A stretch of DNA of 44,434 nucleotides, from positions 1 to 44,434 of the forward strand of contig JAAMEZ010000025.1 in NCBI GenBank assembly GCA_013322215.1, read 5' to 3'. The position numbers and the translations under genes were made by a program. Under the pieces are notes generated by a model. That model did not search any database. It worked only from the letters and a program-made list of their open reading frames with translations, and was not told the origin of the DNA. The number at the start of each line of letters is the position of its first letter. Position 1 is the first letter of the stretch. The stretch comes from Martinezella rhizogenes. Its GTDB lineage: Bacteria; Pseudomonadota; Alphaproteobacteria; Rhizobiales; Rhizobiaceae. Positions 1 through 9,063 of this stretch are shown in pieces.

Positions 1-2541
1 CTGACGCAAGGGTTCGGCAGCTTGCCTGAAGTCGGCCCAGGGATCCGATCTGAGCGCCGCAAGCCGTGTCGGCACGTTGAGCACGGTGAAATAGTCCGGG
101 CCGATTGCCGGGCTCAACTCCTCCCAGGACAAAGGCATGGAGACGGCTGCTCCCGGACGCGCGCGGGTCGAATAGGGGGCGACGGCGGTCGAGCCGCGCT
201 GGTTTCTGAGATAATCGATGAGGATCTTGCCGCGGCGTTTCGACTTGGTGATCGTCGAGACGTAGCGATCGGGGGCGTCTGCCGCCATCGCGTCGGCGAT
301 ATCCTTGGTAAAGGCCTTGACGGCCGGCCATTCGGCCTCGGCGACCAGCGGGCAGACGACATGCAATCCTTTGCCTCCCGATGTCTTGACGAAGGGTACG
401 AGGCTCGCCCGTCTTAGCCGTTCGGCTGTTTCCTCTGCCGCGACGATGACTTCGCGCCACGGGACATCCGGACCGGGATCGAGATCCATGACGATCATGT
501 CAGGCCTTTCCCAATCGCCGACCATCGATCCCCAGGGGTGGACTTCGAGTACCGCGGCCTGCACGAGGCCAATCAAGCCATTCACGTCATCGATGCTCAC
601 ATAGGGCTCTTCGTCCTGCGGGTCCTTTGCCAGCGCGATATTCTTGTTCATGCCCTTCCAGGCATGTTTCTGGAAGAAGTGCTGGCCGTTGATCCCGTTC
701 GGGCAGCGCACCAGCGCGAGCGGCCGTCCCACGACGAAAGGGCCCATATAGCGCCAGACCTCGCTATAGTAGTCGGCAAGCCCAGCCTTGGTCACGCCTT
801 CGTCCGGCCAATAGAGGCGATCCGGGTGGGTGAGGGATACGCCGCCTCTGGGAGGCTTTTCCGTTGAGGCTTTCGTCGGAGATTTCAGCGTCTCCCGAAC
901 GATGTCGAGCGGTTTCTTGTCTTCTCTAAGGCCTCGGAAAGAGGCATGGCGCAGGTGGCCGTCGGCGGTCCAGGCGCGAAACTCGACTTCTGCCACAAGG
1001 TCCGGTCGCACATAGCGGACGCCGCGATTTTCCTCCGCGGTCAGCTTTGTGGCAAAGGGGTTTTCCTCCGCCTTCATGCGGGTCAGCTTCTGGAAGAGCT
1101 GCTCGGCGACGGTGTGCGTATAGCCCGTGCCGACGCGACCGACATGCTCCAGCTTGCCGTCCTCGTAGACACCGAGAACCAACGAGCCGATCGCCTTTCG
1201 AGATGTCGTCGAGGGTACAAAGCCTCCGATGACGAATTCCTGCCGTGACGAGCATTTCGATTTGACCCATGTCTTGCCGCGACCGGAGCGATAAGGATCG
1301 CTGGCGACCTTGGATACGATCCCTTCGAGGCTCAACCGGCAGGCATGGCTCAGCAGCAAGTTTCCGTTTTCATCAAAATGACTGCTGAAGCGAAGGGTCC
1401 CGGTTTCGGATGGAATGATCTTCTGCAGCAATTCCTTGCGGCTGATCAACGGGCAGGCGGTCAGGTCATAGCCGTCGAGATGGATGAGATCGAATGCGTA
1501 GAAGACGAAGCGGTCGCTGCGCCCTTCGCTAAGGTCGGCCTGGAGAGCGGAGAAATCAGAGGCGCCGGCCGCAGGCTCGACGACCAGTTCGCCATCGATG
1601 ATCGCCGTGCCGACCGGAAGATCCCGGAAGGCGGCGAGAATCTCCTTGCCGAATTTTTGCGTCCAGTCGAGACCGCTGCGCGTCAGCAGCTTGATGCGGC
1701 CCGCCTCGATGCGGACCTCGAGCCGATAGCCGTCGAATTTGATTTCGTGGAGCCAACGTTTACCCGAGGGCGGCTTGGATACCAGTGTCGCCAAAACCGG
1801 CTCGATAAAGGAAGGCAGCGCTGCCTTCCTTGAGCCCTTCAAGGAAGAGGGATCGACAGGCTCTGTACCGCGTTCTGGTTCCGTCTTGCTCGACTCATGG
1901 GAGCCGTTCTTCGGTCTCCCTGTTCTGCGATCGATCTGACCCGTCTTGGATGACCAGCCCGGCCTCTCGTTCTCGACCTCATTGATAAGCCGTCCCGTCT
2001 TGGCCGATTCCGGTCGTTCTTCCAGGATGTCAGGTGCTCCTTCGGGACGAGCCGCATTGTCGTCCCGCTTGATCAGCAGCCAGTTTTCGCGCTTCTCGCG
2101 TGGCTTTCCGGCCATCCGGATCAGGTGCCAGCGCCCGCCGAGCTTTTTACCGTGGAGCTCGAATTCGAGATGTCCCTTGGTCAGCCCCTTGTGCGGATCT
2201 CCGATCGGCGTCCAGGAGCCTTTATCCCAGACGAGGACCGTGCCGCCGCCGTACTCGCCCTTCGGGATCGTGCCTTCGAAGCCGCCGTATTCGAGAGGAT
2301 GGTCTTCGGTCTGCACCGCGAGCCGCTTTTCGCCGATCACCAGGCTCGGTCCCTTGGTCACGGCCCAGCTCTTCAGCACGCCGTCGAGTTCGAGGCGAAA
2401 ATCATAGTGGAGGCGGCGTGCATCGTGCTTCTGGATGACGAAGCTGCTGCCGGCAGCGGCGGCTTTTTTTCTGTTTGCGCGACCTTTCGGCTCGGATGTT
2501 TTGGTAAAGTCACGCTTACGGTTGTAGGTTTCCAATACCAT
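1..2541 (-). CDS. ligD: ATP-dependent DNA ligase D, 3' end cut by window edge
   Basis: Multidomain NHEJ enzyme that trims, fills and seals DNA ends held by Ku. The frame runs open from an ATG at 2541 to base 1 (847 codons), so only the last few codons lie outside. Domain order read from motifs: N-terminal phosphoesterase (QKHDARRLHYDFRLE, about residues 37-51), central ATP ligase with the KFDGYR nucleotidyl-lysine motif (Lys268), then a C-terminal primase/polymerase domain with DLDP (Asp686, Asp688) and TSGGKGLHV. This is the Pseudomonas-type PE-LIG-POL order, not the mycobacterial one. The start lies 2 bases after the ku stop, so the two genes are almost certainly co-transcribed and probably translationally coupled. 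Residues about 170-230 form a low-complexity polar linker. Family and domain assignment are secure; the C-terminus is unseen. Confidence 0.95.
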   Translation of the reverse strand, partial: MVLETYNRKRDFTKTSEPKGRANRKKAAAAGSSFVIQKHDARRLHYDFRLELDGVLKSWAVTKGPSLVIGEKRLAVQTEDHPLEYGGFEGTIPKGEYGGGTVLVWDKGSWTPIGDPHKGLTKGHLEFELHGKKLGGRWHLIRMAGKPREKRENWLLIKRDDNAARPEGAPDILEERPESAKTGRLINEVENERPGWSSKTGQIDRRTGRPKNGSHESSKTEPERGTEPVDPSSLKGSRKAALPSFIEPVLATLVSKPPSGKRWLHEIKFDGYRLEVRIEAGRIKLLTRSGLDWTQKFGKEILAAFRDLPVGTAIIDGELVVEPAAGASDFSALQADLSEGRSDRFVFYAFDLIHLDGYDLTACPLISRKELLQKIIPSETGTLRFSSHFDENGNLLLSHACRLSLEGIVSKVASDPYRSGRGKTWVKSKCSSRQEFVIGGFVPSTTSRKAIGSLVLGVYEDGKLEHVGRVGTGYTHTVAEQLFQKLTRMKAEENPFATKLTAEENRGVRYVRPDLVAEVEFRAWTADGHLRHASFRGLREDKKPLDIVRETLKSPTKASTEKPPRGGVSLTHPDRLYWPDEGVTKAGLADYYSEVWRYMGPFVVGRPLALVRCPNGINGQHFFQKHAWKGMNKNIALAKDPQDEEPYVSIDDVNGLIGLVQAAVLEVHPWGSMVGDWERPDMIVMDLDPGPDVPWREVIVAAEETAERLRRASLVPFVKTSGGKGLHVVCPLVAEAEWPAVKAFTKDIADAMAADAPDRYVSTITKSKRRGKILIDYLRNQRGSTAVAPYSTRARPGAAVSMPLSWEELSPAIGPDYFTVLNVPTRLAALRSDPWADFRQAAEPLRQ

Positions 2542-2543
2542 GG

Positions 2544-3416
2544 TCAGCTTGCCTTGCGTTGCGTCCGTGAAGAGGATGGCCCGCGAGATTTCGTTGCTTT
2601 CCTGGATCTAGGGCTCGACGTCGCCGTTGCCTTGCTTTTGCCATCCAGCCCGGCGCTCTGGCGTAGGGCTTCCATGAGATCGGTAACCTTTGCAGGTTTT
2701 TCCGGCTTGTGCCGTGGGATCGCCTTGCCCTCGATCTTGGCTTTCACGAGATCCGCAAGTGCCGCCTCATAACGATCATCGAATTCGCCTGCGTCGAACT
2801 TTCCCTTCTTCGTGGCGATGATATGCTTGGCCAGATCGAGCATTTCGCCCTTGATCTTCATGTCGGGCACATCCTCGAAGGCTTCGGTTGCCGAGCGAAC
2901 CTCGTAATCGAAATTCAACGTGGTAGCGATCAGCCCCTTGCCGTGAGCGCGGATCATTATCGTGCGCAGGCGGCGAAAAAGAACGGTCTGGGCAATGGCG
3001 GCAACCTGCCGAGCGCGCATGCCCTCACGGATCAGCGTGAATGCCTCTTCCGCTGCCGGGGCCGAAGGAGCGAGATAATACGGCCGGTCGAAATAGACGT
3101 CGTCGATCTCAGCACATGCCAGAAAGGCCTTCACGTGCAGGATCTTGTCGCTCTCCGGCACCACGGCAGAAATTTCCTCAGGCTCGAGGACGATGTAATC
3201 GTCCTTGCTGAGTTCGTAACCCTTGACCTGGTCCTCGCGCGGTACCGGTTTTCCTGTCGCGCCGTCGATGAATTCGCGCCTGATGCGGTTTCCGGTTTCC
3301 CGGTTCAGCGTGTGAAAGGAAATCCGCTCCGAAGTGGAAACCGCCGTATAGAGCGCGACTGCGCAACTGACCTCTCCGAACTTCAGGTATCCCTTCCATT
3401 GCGCGCGCGGATTCAT
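2544..3416 (-). CDS. ku: Ku DNA end-binding protein (NHEJ)
   Basis: Homodimeric ring protein that binds double-strand DNA ends and recruits LigD. The 290-residue length is normal for bacterial Ku. The N-terminus (WKGYLKFGEVSCAVALY) and the core (FHTLNRETGNRIRREF, then DFRLxxx-like hydrophobic strands) match the family, and the C-terminus is a basic Ser/Lys/Arg-rich tail (about residues 255-290) as in many rhizobial Ku proteins, likely for DNA contact. It is the first gene of ku-ligD, and an EcfG-type promoter motif lies about 30 bases before the start, suggesting induction in the general stress response. Rhizobia often carry several ku copies; which paralogue this is cannot be told from here. 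Confidence 0.95.
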   Translation of the reverse strand: MNPRAQWKGYLKFGEVSCAVALYTAVSTSERISFHTLNRETGNRIRREFIDGATGKPVPREDQVKGYELSKDDYIVLEPEEISAVVPESDKILHVKAFLACAEIDDVYFDRPYYLAPSAPAAEEAFTLIREGMRARQVAAIAQTVLFRRLRTIMIRAHGKGLIATTLNFDYEVRSATEAFEDVPDMKIKGEMLDLAKHIIATKKGKFDAGEFDDRYEAALADLVKAKIEGKAIPRHKPEKPAKVTDLMEALRQSAGLDGKSKATATSSPRSRKATKSRGPSSSRTQRKAS

Positions 3417-3446
3417 CTGCGGACTCCATGTCGACGATAGAACTCA

Positions 3447-3471
3447 AACGGTGTCGAATGGGCATTGTTCC
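3447..3471 (-). promoter_or_regulatory. EcfG-type promoter of ku-ligD
   Basis: On the minus strand GGAAC (3471-3467) is followed after 16 bases by CGTT (3450-3447), matching the alphaproteobacterial general-stress consensus GGAAC-N16/17-CGTT. The ku start is 31 bases downstream. Confidence 0.75.
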
Positions 3472-3513
3472 CTATCGTCTACATGAGATCAGGCTCATCC
3501 GAGCCAATGCGGT

Positions 3514-3538
3514 GGAACCGGGTCGCTCAAGCGGAGTT
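3514..3538 (+). promoter_or_regulatory. EcfG-type promoter of the topoisomerase IB gene
   Basis: GGAAC (3514-3518), 16 bases, AGTT (3535-3538). The -10 half lies only 8 bases before the ATG at 3547, so the transcript would be leaderless or nearly so. One mismatch to CGTT. Confidence 0.55.
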
Positions 3539-3546
3539 ATCCGGCC

Positions 3547-4629
3547 ATGAACCAGATGCTCTCCAAAGTCGGTCTTGCCGCAGCAGCAGCGGAAGCGAAG
3601 CTCAATTCCGGATTGATATACATTCCGGGCCTTGAGACGGGCATTACCCGAAAACAGGGAAAGAAGGGCTTTCTTTACTACTCACCCGCAGGGAGCCGGA
3701 TCACTCGTCCTTCGGAGATTGCCCGACTGGATGCATTGGCCGTTCCTCCTGCGTATACGAACGTCGTCATCTCCACGAATCCTTTATCCCATCTTCAGGC
3801 GATCGGCACGGATGCACGTGGTCGCAAGCAATACCGCTATCACCCCGACTGGCAGTCCGAACGCGACCGCGCGAAGTTCGATCGACTTGTCGATTTCGCC
3901 GACTGCCTGCCGGACATTCGGCGCAGGGTGGATGGCGATCTGCGCTCTCGAGGTCTGAGCATGGAAAAGGCGTTGGCGACCGTGGTCTGGATGCTGGACA
4001 ATCTCTATATTCGTGTGGGCAATGCGGCCTATGCGGAAACAAACCGATCCTACGGCCTGACCACGCTCAGGAGCCGGCATGTGCGAGTGGAGGGTGGAAG
4101 CGTCAAATTCCGCTTCAAGGGGAAATCCGGCAAGGAATGGAACCTCATCCATTACGACCGTCGCATCGCCAACGTGGTGCGACGCCTGCAGGAACTGCCG
4201 GGACAGCAGCTTTTCAAATATGTCTGCGACGAAAGCGGGTGCCGCCAGATCTCGTCGCAGGATGTGAATGCCTACATCCAGGAAACGGCCGGAGAGGATT
4301 TCAGTTCTCGCCAGTTCAGGACCTGGGGAGCGACCTGCATGGCGGTCGCGGCGCTCGCTCCGCTCAAGGTCGAAAATTCCGAGCGGGGGATCGCGCGCCA
4401 GATCAACGAGGCGATCGACGTTGTGGCATCGAGGCTGGTCAATACGCGCTCCGTGTGTAGGTCATCTTACATCCATCCTGCGGTGTTCGAGGATTTCAGG
4501 GCGGGAATCCTTGGCGACGTTCTCAAGATTCGAACCAGCAGCAAGCGGCTTCTGGAATGGATGGACTTGGAAGAAGTCGGCGTCCAGCGCTGGCTTAAGC
4601 GTATGGCCCGGCAACGGCAAGTCATCTGA
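3547..4629 (+). CDS. DNA topoisomerase IB (poxvirus/eukaryote type)
   Basis: Relaxes supercoils by transient 3'-phosphotyrosyl nicking. The 360-residue protein carries the family signatures: an N-terminal region ending in KKGFLYYSPAG, the core block TLRSRHVRVEGG followed by FRFKGKSGKEW, the FRTWGATCMA helix with catalytic Arg, and the active-site tyrosine in SSYIHPAVFEDF near residue 312. It is transcribed divergently from ku-ligD across a 130-bp region with an EcfG-type motif for each side, which ties it to stress DNA repair. There is no clear Shine-Dalgarno before the ATG at 3547, in line with a leaderless mRNA; an in-frame ATG at 3556 is the alternative. Confidence 0.93.
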   Translation: MNQMLSKVGLAAAAAEAKLNSGLIYIPGLETGITRKQGKKGFLYYSPAGSRITRPSEIARLDALAVPPAYTNVVISTNPLSHLQAIGTDARGRKQYRYHPDWQSERDRAKFDRLVDFADCLPDIRRRVDGDLRSRGLSMEKALATVVWMLDNLYIRVGNAAYAETNRSYGLTTLRSRHVRVEGGSVKFRFKGKSGKEWNLIHYDRRIANVVRRLQELPGQQLFKYVCDESGCRQISSQDVNAYIQETAGEDFSSRQFRTWGATCMAVAALAPLKVENSERGIARQINEAIDVVASRLVNTRSVCRSSYIHPAVFEDFRAGILGDVLKIRTSSKRLLEWMDLEEVGVQRWLKRMARQRQVI

Positions 4630-4762
4630 CTGGGGATTAAATTGTCAGCACCATGCATTTGGGCGATGATAAACAAACAGCACCCGTTGGCCCGCATGGA
4701 TCGACAGGTGCTGCTCGTCGCCGGACAGGAGGCTGGGTCGGCGACATAGCGGGTTGGGAACC

Positions 4763-6856
4763 TCAGGCCAGCATGCGTATCTTGGGCTCGCGGTCCCAAT
4801 ATCGCTTGGCAGCTGCCCCGATGAAGGAACCGAGATCCACGACACCAGCATCAGGTTGAATGCCGGCCTTATTGAGCAGCGGTTTGGCTGCCGCGTCATG
4901 GCCGATCGCCTTCAAGTGCCCGAATGCGTCCATCACCCATTGTATGGCCGCTCCCTCGTTCATCAAGGACGTTGCTCCCTCCCTGGAAAGGATGACGGCG
5001 ACGGCGTCGAAAAGTTGTGACGGCGAACCAAGGAGCTGGCCGTCGGCGCGGATCGTATTGCCGTCGGAAAGTTTCGTCTCCCCGATTTTCGGAGCCACGA
5101 TGAAGGGCTTTGCCTTGGCATCGTTCAGGGCCTCGACGAGATCGGAGATCGCCTTGGCATCGCTTCCCGCGGCGATGAGGATTCCGATCTGGCGCCCCTC
5201 CAATGTCTCCTTCATGTTCCTGTGAATGGAGAGCGCTGCAGATGCATCGAGTTCTATTGGTTCGCGCGCCGGCGAGTTCTTGGTTGGCACGACAAGTCCT
5301 AGCCCCGCGGCAACGCGACTGGCGAGGCTGGCATCGACATTCATCAGGTTTCCGACCATGCGCGGCGGCACATGCTGCAATTGCACCTTCGACAATTCGA
5401 AGACGAAGGCGGACGCTATATGAGCCTGCTCCGAAGGCGTCTGGGATTTCCAGAAAAGACGCGCTTGGCTGTAATGGTCGGCGAAGAGTTCGGCGCGGAC
5501 GCGCAGCTTGTTGCCTTGTTCGTCTTCACCCGCTTGATGCTCGTAGGTACGAAAACCCGTCACCGGACATTCGCGCGGTCCGCCCGTTTCACCGTTCTCG
5601 CCGAGGCTGTTCGGTTCGTAATTGGCGCGGCCTTTCGGGACCTGCATTTGCATCTGCCCATCGCGCTGGAAGTTCATGATAGGACATTTCGGTGCATTGA
5701 TCGGCAACTGATGGAAATTGGCTGTCCCGAGACGGGATTTCTGCGTGTCGAGGTAGCTGAACAGGCGCCCTTGGAGGAGAGGATCGTTGGTGAAATCGAC
5801 GCCTGGCACAATGTTGGCCGGGCAGAATGCCACCTGTTCGGTCTCGGCAAAGAAATTGTCCGGGTTGCGATCAAGGACGAGGCGCCCGACCATCCTCAGC
5901 GGTAGAATTTCTTCGGGAATGATTTTGGTGGGATCCAGAACATCGTAGGGAAGGCTTTCGGCGAAGGCTTCGTCGAATAGCTGCAGACCCAATTCCCATT
6001 CCGGGAAATGCCCGGCGGCGATCGCCTCGAAGAGATCGCGGCGGTGATAGTCGTTGTCGGCCGCCTGCAGCTTCAGCGCCTCGTCCCAGACCAGCGATTG
6101 AATCCCGAGTTTCGGTCTCCAGTGAAACTTTACGAATGTCGATTTGCCCGCTTCGTTGACAAAGCGAAAGGTGTGAACGCCGAATCCTTGCATCATGCGC
6201 AACGAGCGGGGGATGGCGCGATCAGACATCGCCCACATCAGCATATGCGTCGATTCCGGCATCAGCGACGCCCAATCCCAGAAGGTGTCATGAGCGGAGG
6301 CGGCCTGCGGATAGGCTCTGTCTGCTTCCATCTTCACGGCATGGACAAGGTCTGGAAACTTCATCGCATCTTGAATGAAGAACACGGGGATATTGTTGCC
6401 GACCAGGTCCCAGTTGCCTTGCTTGGTATAGAACTTCACCGCAAAGCCGCGGACATCGCGCGGTGTATCCACCGAGCCGGCGCCGCCGGCGACAGTGGAG
6501 AAGCGGACGAAGACCGGTGTTTTTTCGCCTTTGCGCTGAAAAAGATCGGCGCTCGTGATGTCCGAAAGCGGCTCATAGAGCTCAAAGAAGCCATGCGCGG
6601 CCGAACCGCGGGCATGCACGATCCTTTCGGGAATGCGCTCGTGGTCGAAATGGAAGATCTTTTCGCGCAGCACGAAGTCTTCAAGCAGCGTCGGGCCGCG
6701 CACGCCTGATTTGAGGCTGTTCTGATTGTCCGAAACCCGGATGCCCTGATTGGTCGTCAGGTGCTCCGCGCCGTTGTGAGGACCGCTTTCGGGGATGTGC
6801 TGATGTGTCTCTCCGCCGCTGCCGCGTGACGTTTCGAAGCTCTCTTCCGTCGCCAT
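4763..6856 (-). CDS. katE: Large-subunit catalase (HPII/KatE type)
   Basis: Monofunctional haem catalase that dismutates hydrogen peroxide in the cytoplasm. The 697-residue length marks the large-subunit clade. Distal His81 lies in [15 protein letters not shown], the distal Asn (about 154) in [11 protein letters not shown], and the proximal haem-ligand Tyr in [12 protein letters not shown]. After about residue 540 comes the class I glutamine-amidotransferase-like flavodoxin-fold domain typical of HPII. The N-terminus is a polar extension. The start is preceded by an AGGAGGATATC-type ribosome site. An EcfG-type promoter 35 bases upstream suggests general stress control, as known for katE-type catalases in rhizobia. 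It converges on the topoisomerase gene. Confidence 0.95.
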   Translation of the reverse strand: MATEESFETSRGSGGETHQHIPESGPHNGAEHLTTNQGIRVSDNQNSLKSGVRGPTLLEDFVLREKIFHFDHERIPERIVHARGSAAHGFFELYEPLSDITSADLFQRKGEKTPVFVRFSTVAGGAGSVDTPRDVRGFAVKFYTKQGNWDLVGNNIPVFFIQDAMKFPDLVHAVKMEADRAYPQAASAHDTFWDWASLMPESTHMLMWAMSDRAIPRSLRMMQGFGVHTFRFVNEAGKSTFVKFHWRPKLGIQSLVWDEALKLQAADNDYHRRDLFEAIAAGHFPEWELGLQLFDEAFAESLPYDVLDPTKIIPEEILPLRMVGRLVLDRNPDNFFAETEQVAFCPANIVPGVDFTNDPLLQGRLFSYLDTQKSRLGTANFHQLPINAPKCPIMNFQRDGQMQMQVPKGRANYEPNSLGENGETGGPRECPVTGFRTYEHQAGEDEQGNKLRVRAELFADHYSQARLFWKSQTPSEQAHIASAFVFELSKVQLQHVPPRMVGNLMNVDASLASRVAAGLGLVVPTKNSPAREPIELDASAALSIHRNMKETLEGRQIGILIAAGSDAKAISDLVEALNDAKAKPFIVAPKIGETKLSDGNTIRADGQLLGSPSQLFDAVAVILSREGATSLMNEGAAIQWVMDAFGHLKAIGHDAAAKPLLNKAGIQPDAGVVDLGSFIGAAAKRYWDREPKIRMLA

Positions 6857-6890
6857 GATATCCTCCTTCTGCCGCCGGTACCGCTGACCG

Positions 6891-6915
6891 AACCTCTCCC
6901 GGTCCGGAATGTTCC
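6891..6915 (-). promoter_or_regulatory. EcfG-type promoter of katE
   Basis: Minus-strand GGAAC (6915-6911), 16 bases, GGTT (6894-6891); 35 bases to the katE ATG. The -10 half has G instead of C at its first base, as in the two neighbouring motifs at 7548 and 7624. Confidence 0.65.
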
Positions 6916-6944
6916 TGCTGCCTGGAGGCTAACGGCCGTCAATT

Positions 6945-7387
6945 TCAAAGCTCGATCAGTGCGATGCCGAGATCCCTTTGGTGCCGACGATGCAGCTCTG
7001 CCGGCGTTTCGACGATGGTTGCTTCCAAGGTCGGATGGACGACGCCATTTCGAGGAAATGGCCGCCGCGTGTCGAGCCATCCTTGAGGCCCAGGACAGCA
7101 TGGAGGTGGAGGCTCGCCTTGCCATCGTCGCCCATCGCAATGTCACCGATCAGGCTCAGCACTTCGCATTGCTCCGCAACCGGGATCTTGCGGTAGCTGC
7201 GACCAGCGAAATCGAACCAGCCGACGGTCGCCCTTTCAAATGCACCGATTGCAGTGATCGAAGCTGCGGTCAAACCCTGTTCGGTTGCGAATGCGGCAAG
7301 CGTGGAGAATGCCTCCTCATTCGTGTCGAGAACGACGACATAGGTCTTTTGTCCGTTTTGAAGTTCGATCTTCTTATGATGCATGGC
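6945..7387 (-). pseudogene. PPC/DUF296-domain protein gene with a C-terminal frameshift
   Basis: The protein starts MHHKKIELQNGQKTYVVVLD at 7387, behind GGAGGCG, and is a small cytoplasmic PPC (plant and prokaryote conserved, DUF296) protein, usually about 140 residues. The conserved GxFERATVGWFDF and HLHAVLGLKDGSTRGGHFLE blocks are present. Just after GGHFLE the frame slips: read in frame, the protein ends in unrelated sequence at 6956, while the next frame continues exactly as the family does (GVVHPTLEATIVETPAELHR, ending IALIEL and stop at 6945). One base is missing relative to the family near 7050. It may be a real mutation or a sequencing error. The function of PPC proteins in bacteria is poorly known. 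It is divergent from the SDR gene. Confidence 0.8.
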
Positions 7388-7547
7388 ATCGCCTCCATGT
7401 TGGCTGTCGCGATCTGTGCGTGCCGAGGCTGCTCCTGCCGTCGACGACAGTCCCGGTACAGTCACTTTGTCGGCCTTGAGCCGACGAACCGGCGCCTCAC
7501 GTGGATTGCGGCCGGTTCGTAGAACTCTCGCAAGGTCGACGGATTGA

Positions 7548-7572
7548 AACCTTGCGAGGGCCCGAAGGTTCC
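7548..7572 (-). promoter_or_regulatory. EcfG-type promoter for the PPC-domain gene
   Basis: Minus-strand GGAAC (7572-7568), 16 bases, GGTT (7551-7548). The leader to the start at 7387 would be about 155 bases and contains an inverted repeat CGAACCGG / CCGGTTCG (7485-7492, 7512-7519) of unknown meaning. Confidence 0.5.
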
Positions 7573-7623
7573 AATGGGTTGATCGATCGCTTGCTCTCTT
7601 GGCGAGAAATCGTTGCAGCTGTG

Positions 7624-7648
7624 GGAACTACAAGGCGACTCCACGGTT
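7624..7648 (+). promoter_or_regulatory. EcfG-type promoter of the SDR gene
   Basis: GGAAC (7624-7628), 16 bases, GGTT (7645-7648), 46 bases before the ATG at 7695. Confidence 0.6.
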
Positions 7649-7694
7649 AGGCGGCAAACGAGCTAGTTGAAACCACCCTAGAAGGGAGAAGCGC

Positions 7695-8552
7695 ATGTTC
7701 ACTCATCCCCAGCCTCCATTTCCATCACAGCAGCAATCGATGCCTGGAAATACCGCAGCGATGCGGCCGCTTCCCGATCACGGCGAGGAATCCTACCGCG
7801 GATCCGGCCGCCTGCTGGGCAAGAAAGCGGTCATTACCGGAGGAGACAGCGGCATTGGGCGGGCAGTTGCGATCGCCTATGCCCGCGAAGGGGCGGACGT
7901 TCTCATTGCCTATCTCAATGAAGACGAGGATGCGGCGGAGACAAAGGGTTGGATTGAGGAGGCAGGGCGCAAGGCGGTACTTCTCCCCGGCGATATCCAG
8001 AACAGCAAACATTGCCGAAGGATCATCGACACCGCCGTCGCGGAGCTTGGCGGTATCGACATCCTTGTCAACAACGCCGCTCATCAGGCGAGCTTTCATG
8101 ACATCGGCGATATCAGCGATCAGGAATGGGAATTGACATTCAGGGTCAATATCCACGCCATGTTCTTCCTGACAAAGGCGGCGGTTCCCCACATGAAGCC
8201 GGGGAGCGCGATCATAAATACCGCTTCAATCAATTCCGACAGCCCAAATCCGACACTGCTGGCCTATGCGACCACGAAAGGTGCGATCCAGAACTTCACG
8301 GCGGGACTCGCGCAATTGCTGGCCGAAAACGGTATCCGCGCCAATGCCGTCGCGCCGGGGCCGATATGGACGCCGCTTATTCCCTCGACCATGTCCACTG
8401 AAGCCGTGGAGAATTTCGGCAAGCAGGTTCCGATGAAGCGACCCGGCCAGCCGGCCGAATTGGCGACAGCCTACGTCATGCTCGCGGATCCGCTGTCGAG
8501 CTACGTCTCGGGAGCGACCGTGGCGGTGACCGGAGGCAGACCCATCCTGTAG
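7695..8552 (+). CDS. Short-chain dehydrogenase/reductase, YghA/GsiB-like
   Basis: NAD(P)-dependent oxidoreductase of the classical SDR fold, 285 residues. A polar N-terminal extension of about 45 residues (MFTHPQPPFPSQQQS onward), typical of the YghA / glucose-and-ribitol dehydrogenase subgroup, precedes the cofactor motif TGGDSGIGRAVA. NNAA follows near residue 126, and the catalytic Ser-Tyr-Lys triad appears as INTASIN and YATTKGA. The C-terminal PGPIWTPL is conserved. GGGAGAAGCGC precedes the ATG. The substrate is not predictable; members are often general-stress proteins in bacteria, which fits the EcfG-type promoter here. Confidence 0.9.
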   Translation: MFTHPQPPFPSQQQSMPGNTAAMRPLPDHGEESYRGSGRLLGKKAVITGGDSGIGRAVAIAYAREGADVLIAYLNEDEDAAETKGWIEEAGRKAVLLPGDIQNSKHCRRIIDTAVAELGGIDILVNNAAHQASFHDIGDISDQEWELTFRVNIHAMFFLTKAAVPHMKPGSAIINTASINSDSPNPTLLAYATTKGAIQNFTAGLAQLLAENGIRANAVAPGPIWTPLIPSTMSTEAVENFGKQVPMKRPGQPAELATAYVMLADPLSSYVSGATVAVTGGRPIL

Positions 8553-8640
8553 GAGCGGTGAGACGGTTAAGGTCAATCATTCGATATTGTCCCACGGACC
8601 TCGCAGGCGAAGGCCGCCTGGGAGATTTTTTCAGGTCGTT

Positions 8641-8665
8641 GGAACTGGTCCTTCGTCTGGGTGTT
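8641..8665 (+). promoter_or_regulatory. EcfG-type promoter of the 79-residue gene
   Basis: GGAAC (8641-8645), 16 bases, TGTT (8662-8665); 30 bases to the ATG at 8696. The TGTT variant recurs before glgX and the peptide genes at 21792 and 32668. Confidence 0.5.
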
Positions 8666-8695
8666 TTTCTCGCGGAAATCGGTAAGGAGAGAAAG

Positions 8696-8935
8696 ATGCT
8701 GAGCGTCAGCATTGCAGTGCGACAAGGCGGAACAATTGAGCTTCAATCGGGAGTCTTTGACGACAGGGAAGCAATTGCCCTCATTTCGTCGATGACGCGA
8801 TCTTCGCACACCGAAGCTATCGAGATAATTTACGAAACGCGTCGGATGGGCCGATGCAGGCGGCGGTCAGATAATTTCGAAGTTCTGGCAACGATGTTGC
8901 CTGTGACGGACCAAGCGGATACGCAGGCAGCGTAG
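8696..8935 (+). CDS. Hypothetical protein, 79 residues
   Basis: Starts at the ATG behind a strong GGTAAGGAGAG ribosome site; a longer frame from 8558 has no such site and would overlap the promoter motif. The protein (MLSVSIAVRQGGTIELQSG...) has no recognised domain and no membrane segment. A basic stretch RRMGRCRRRSD lies near residue 50. It stands alone after the SDR gene with its own EcfG-type motif, so a role in stress is inferred only from context. Confidence 0.6.
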   Translation: MLSVSIAVRQGGTIELQSGVFDDREAIALISSMTRSSHTEAIEIIYETRRMGRCRRRSDNFEVLATMLPVTDQADTQAA

Positions 8936-9063
8936 TTCGTCGGGCTCGTTAAAGTGGCTTCGTTCGAAGCCTGGATTCAAAAGGATATAAGTCCTGCGAC
9001 AATTGTGCGACCCGCTGTCAACGGGCCGCGCTTCAAGCGGGCATGACCTCCAACGACCCCTTC

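Noticed and set aside
7485..7519. Inverted repeat CGAACCGG / CCGGTTCG as an operator
   Set aside because: It lies in the long leader of the PPC-domain gene with a 19-base spacer and no matching regulator; recorded only as a note.
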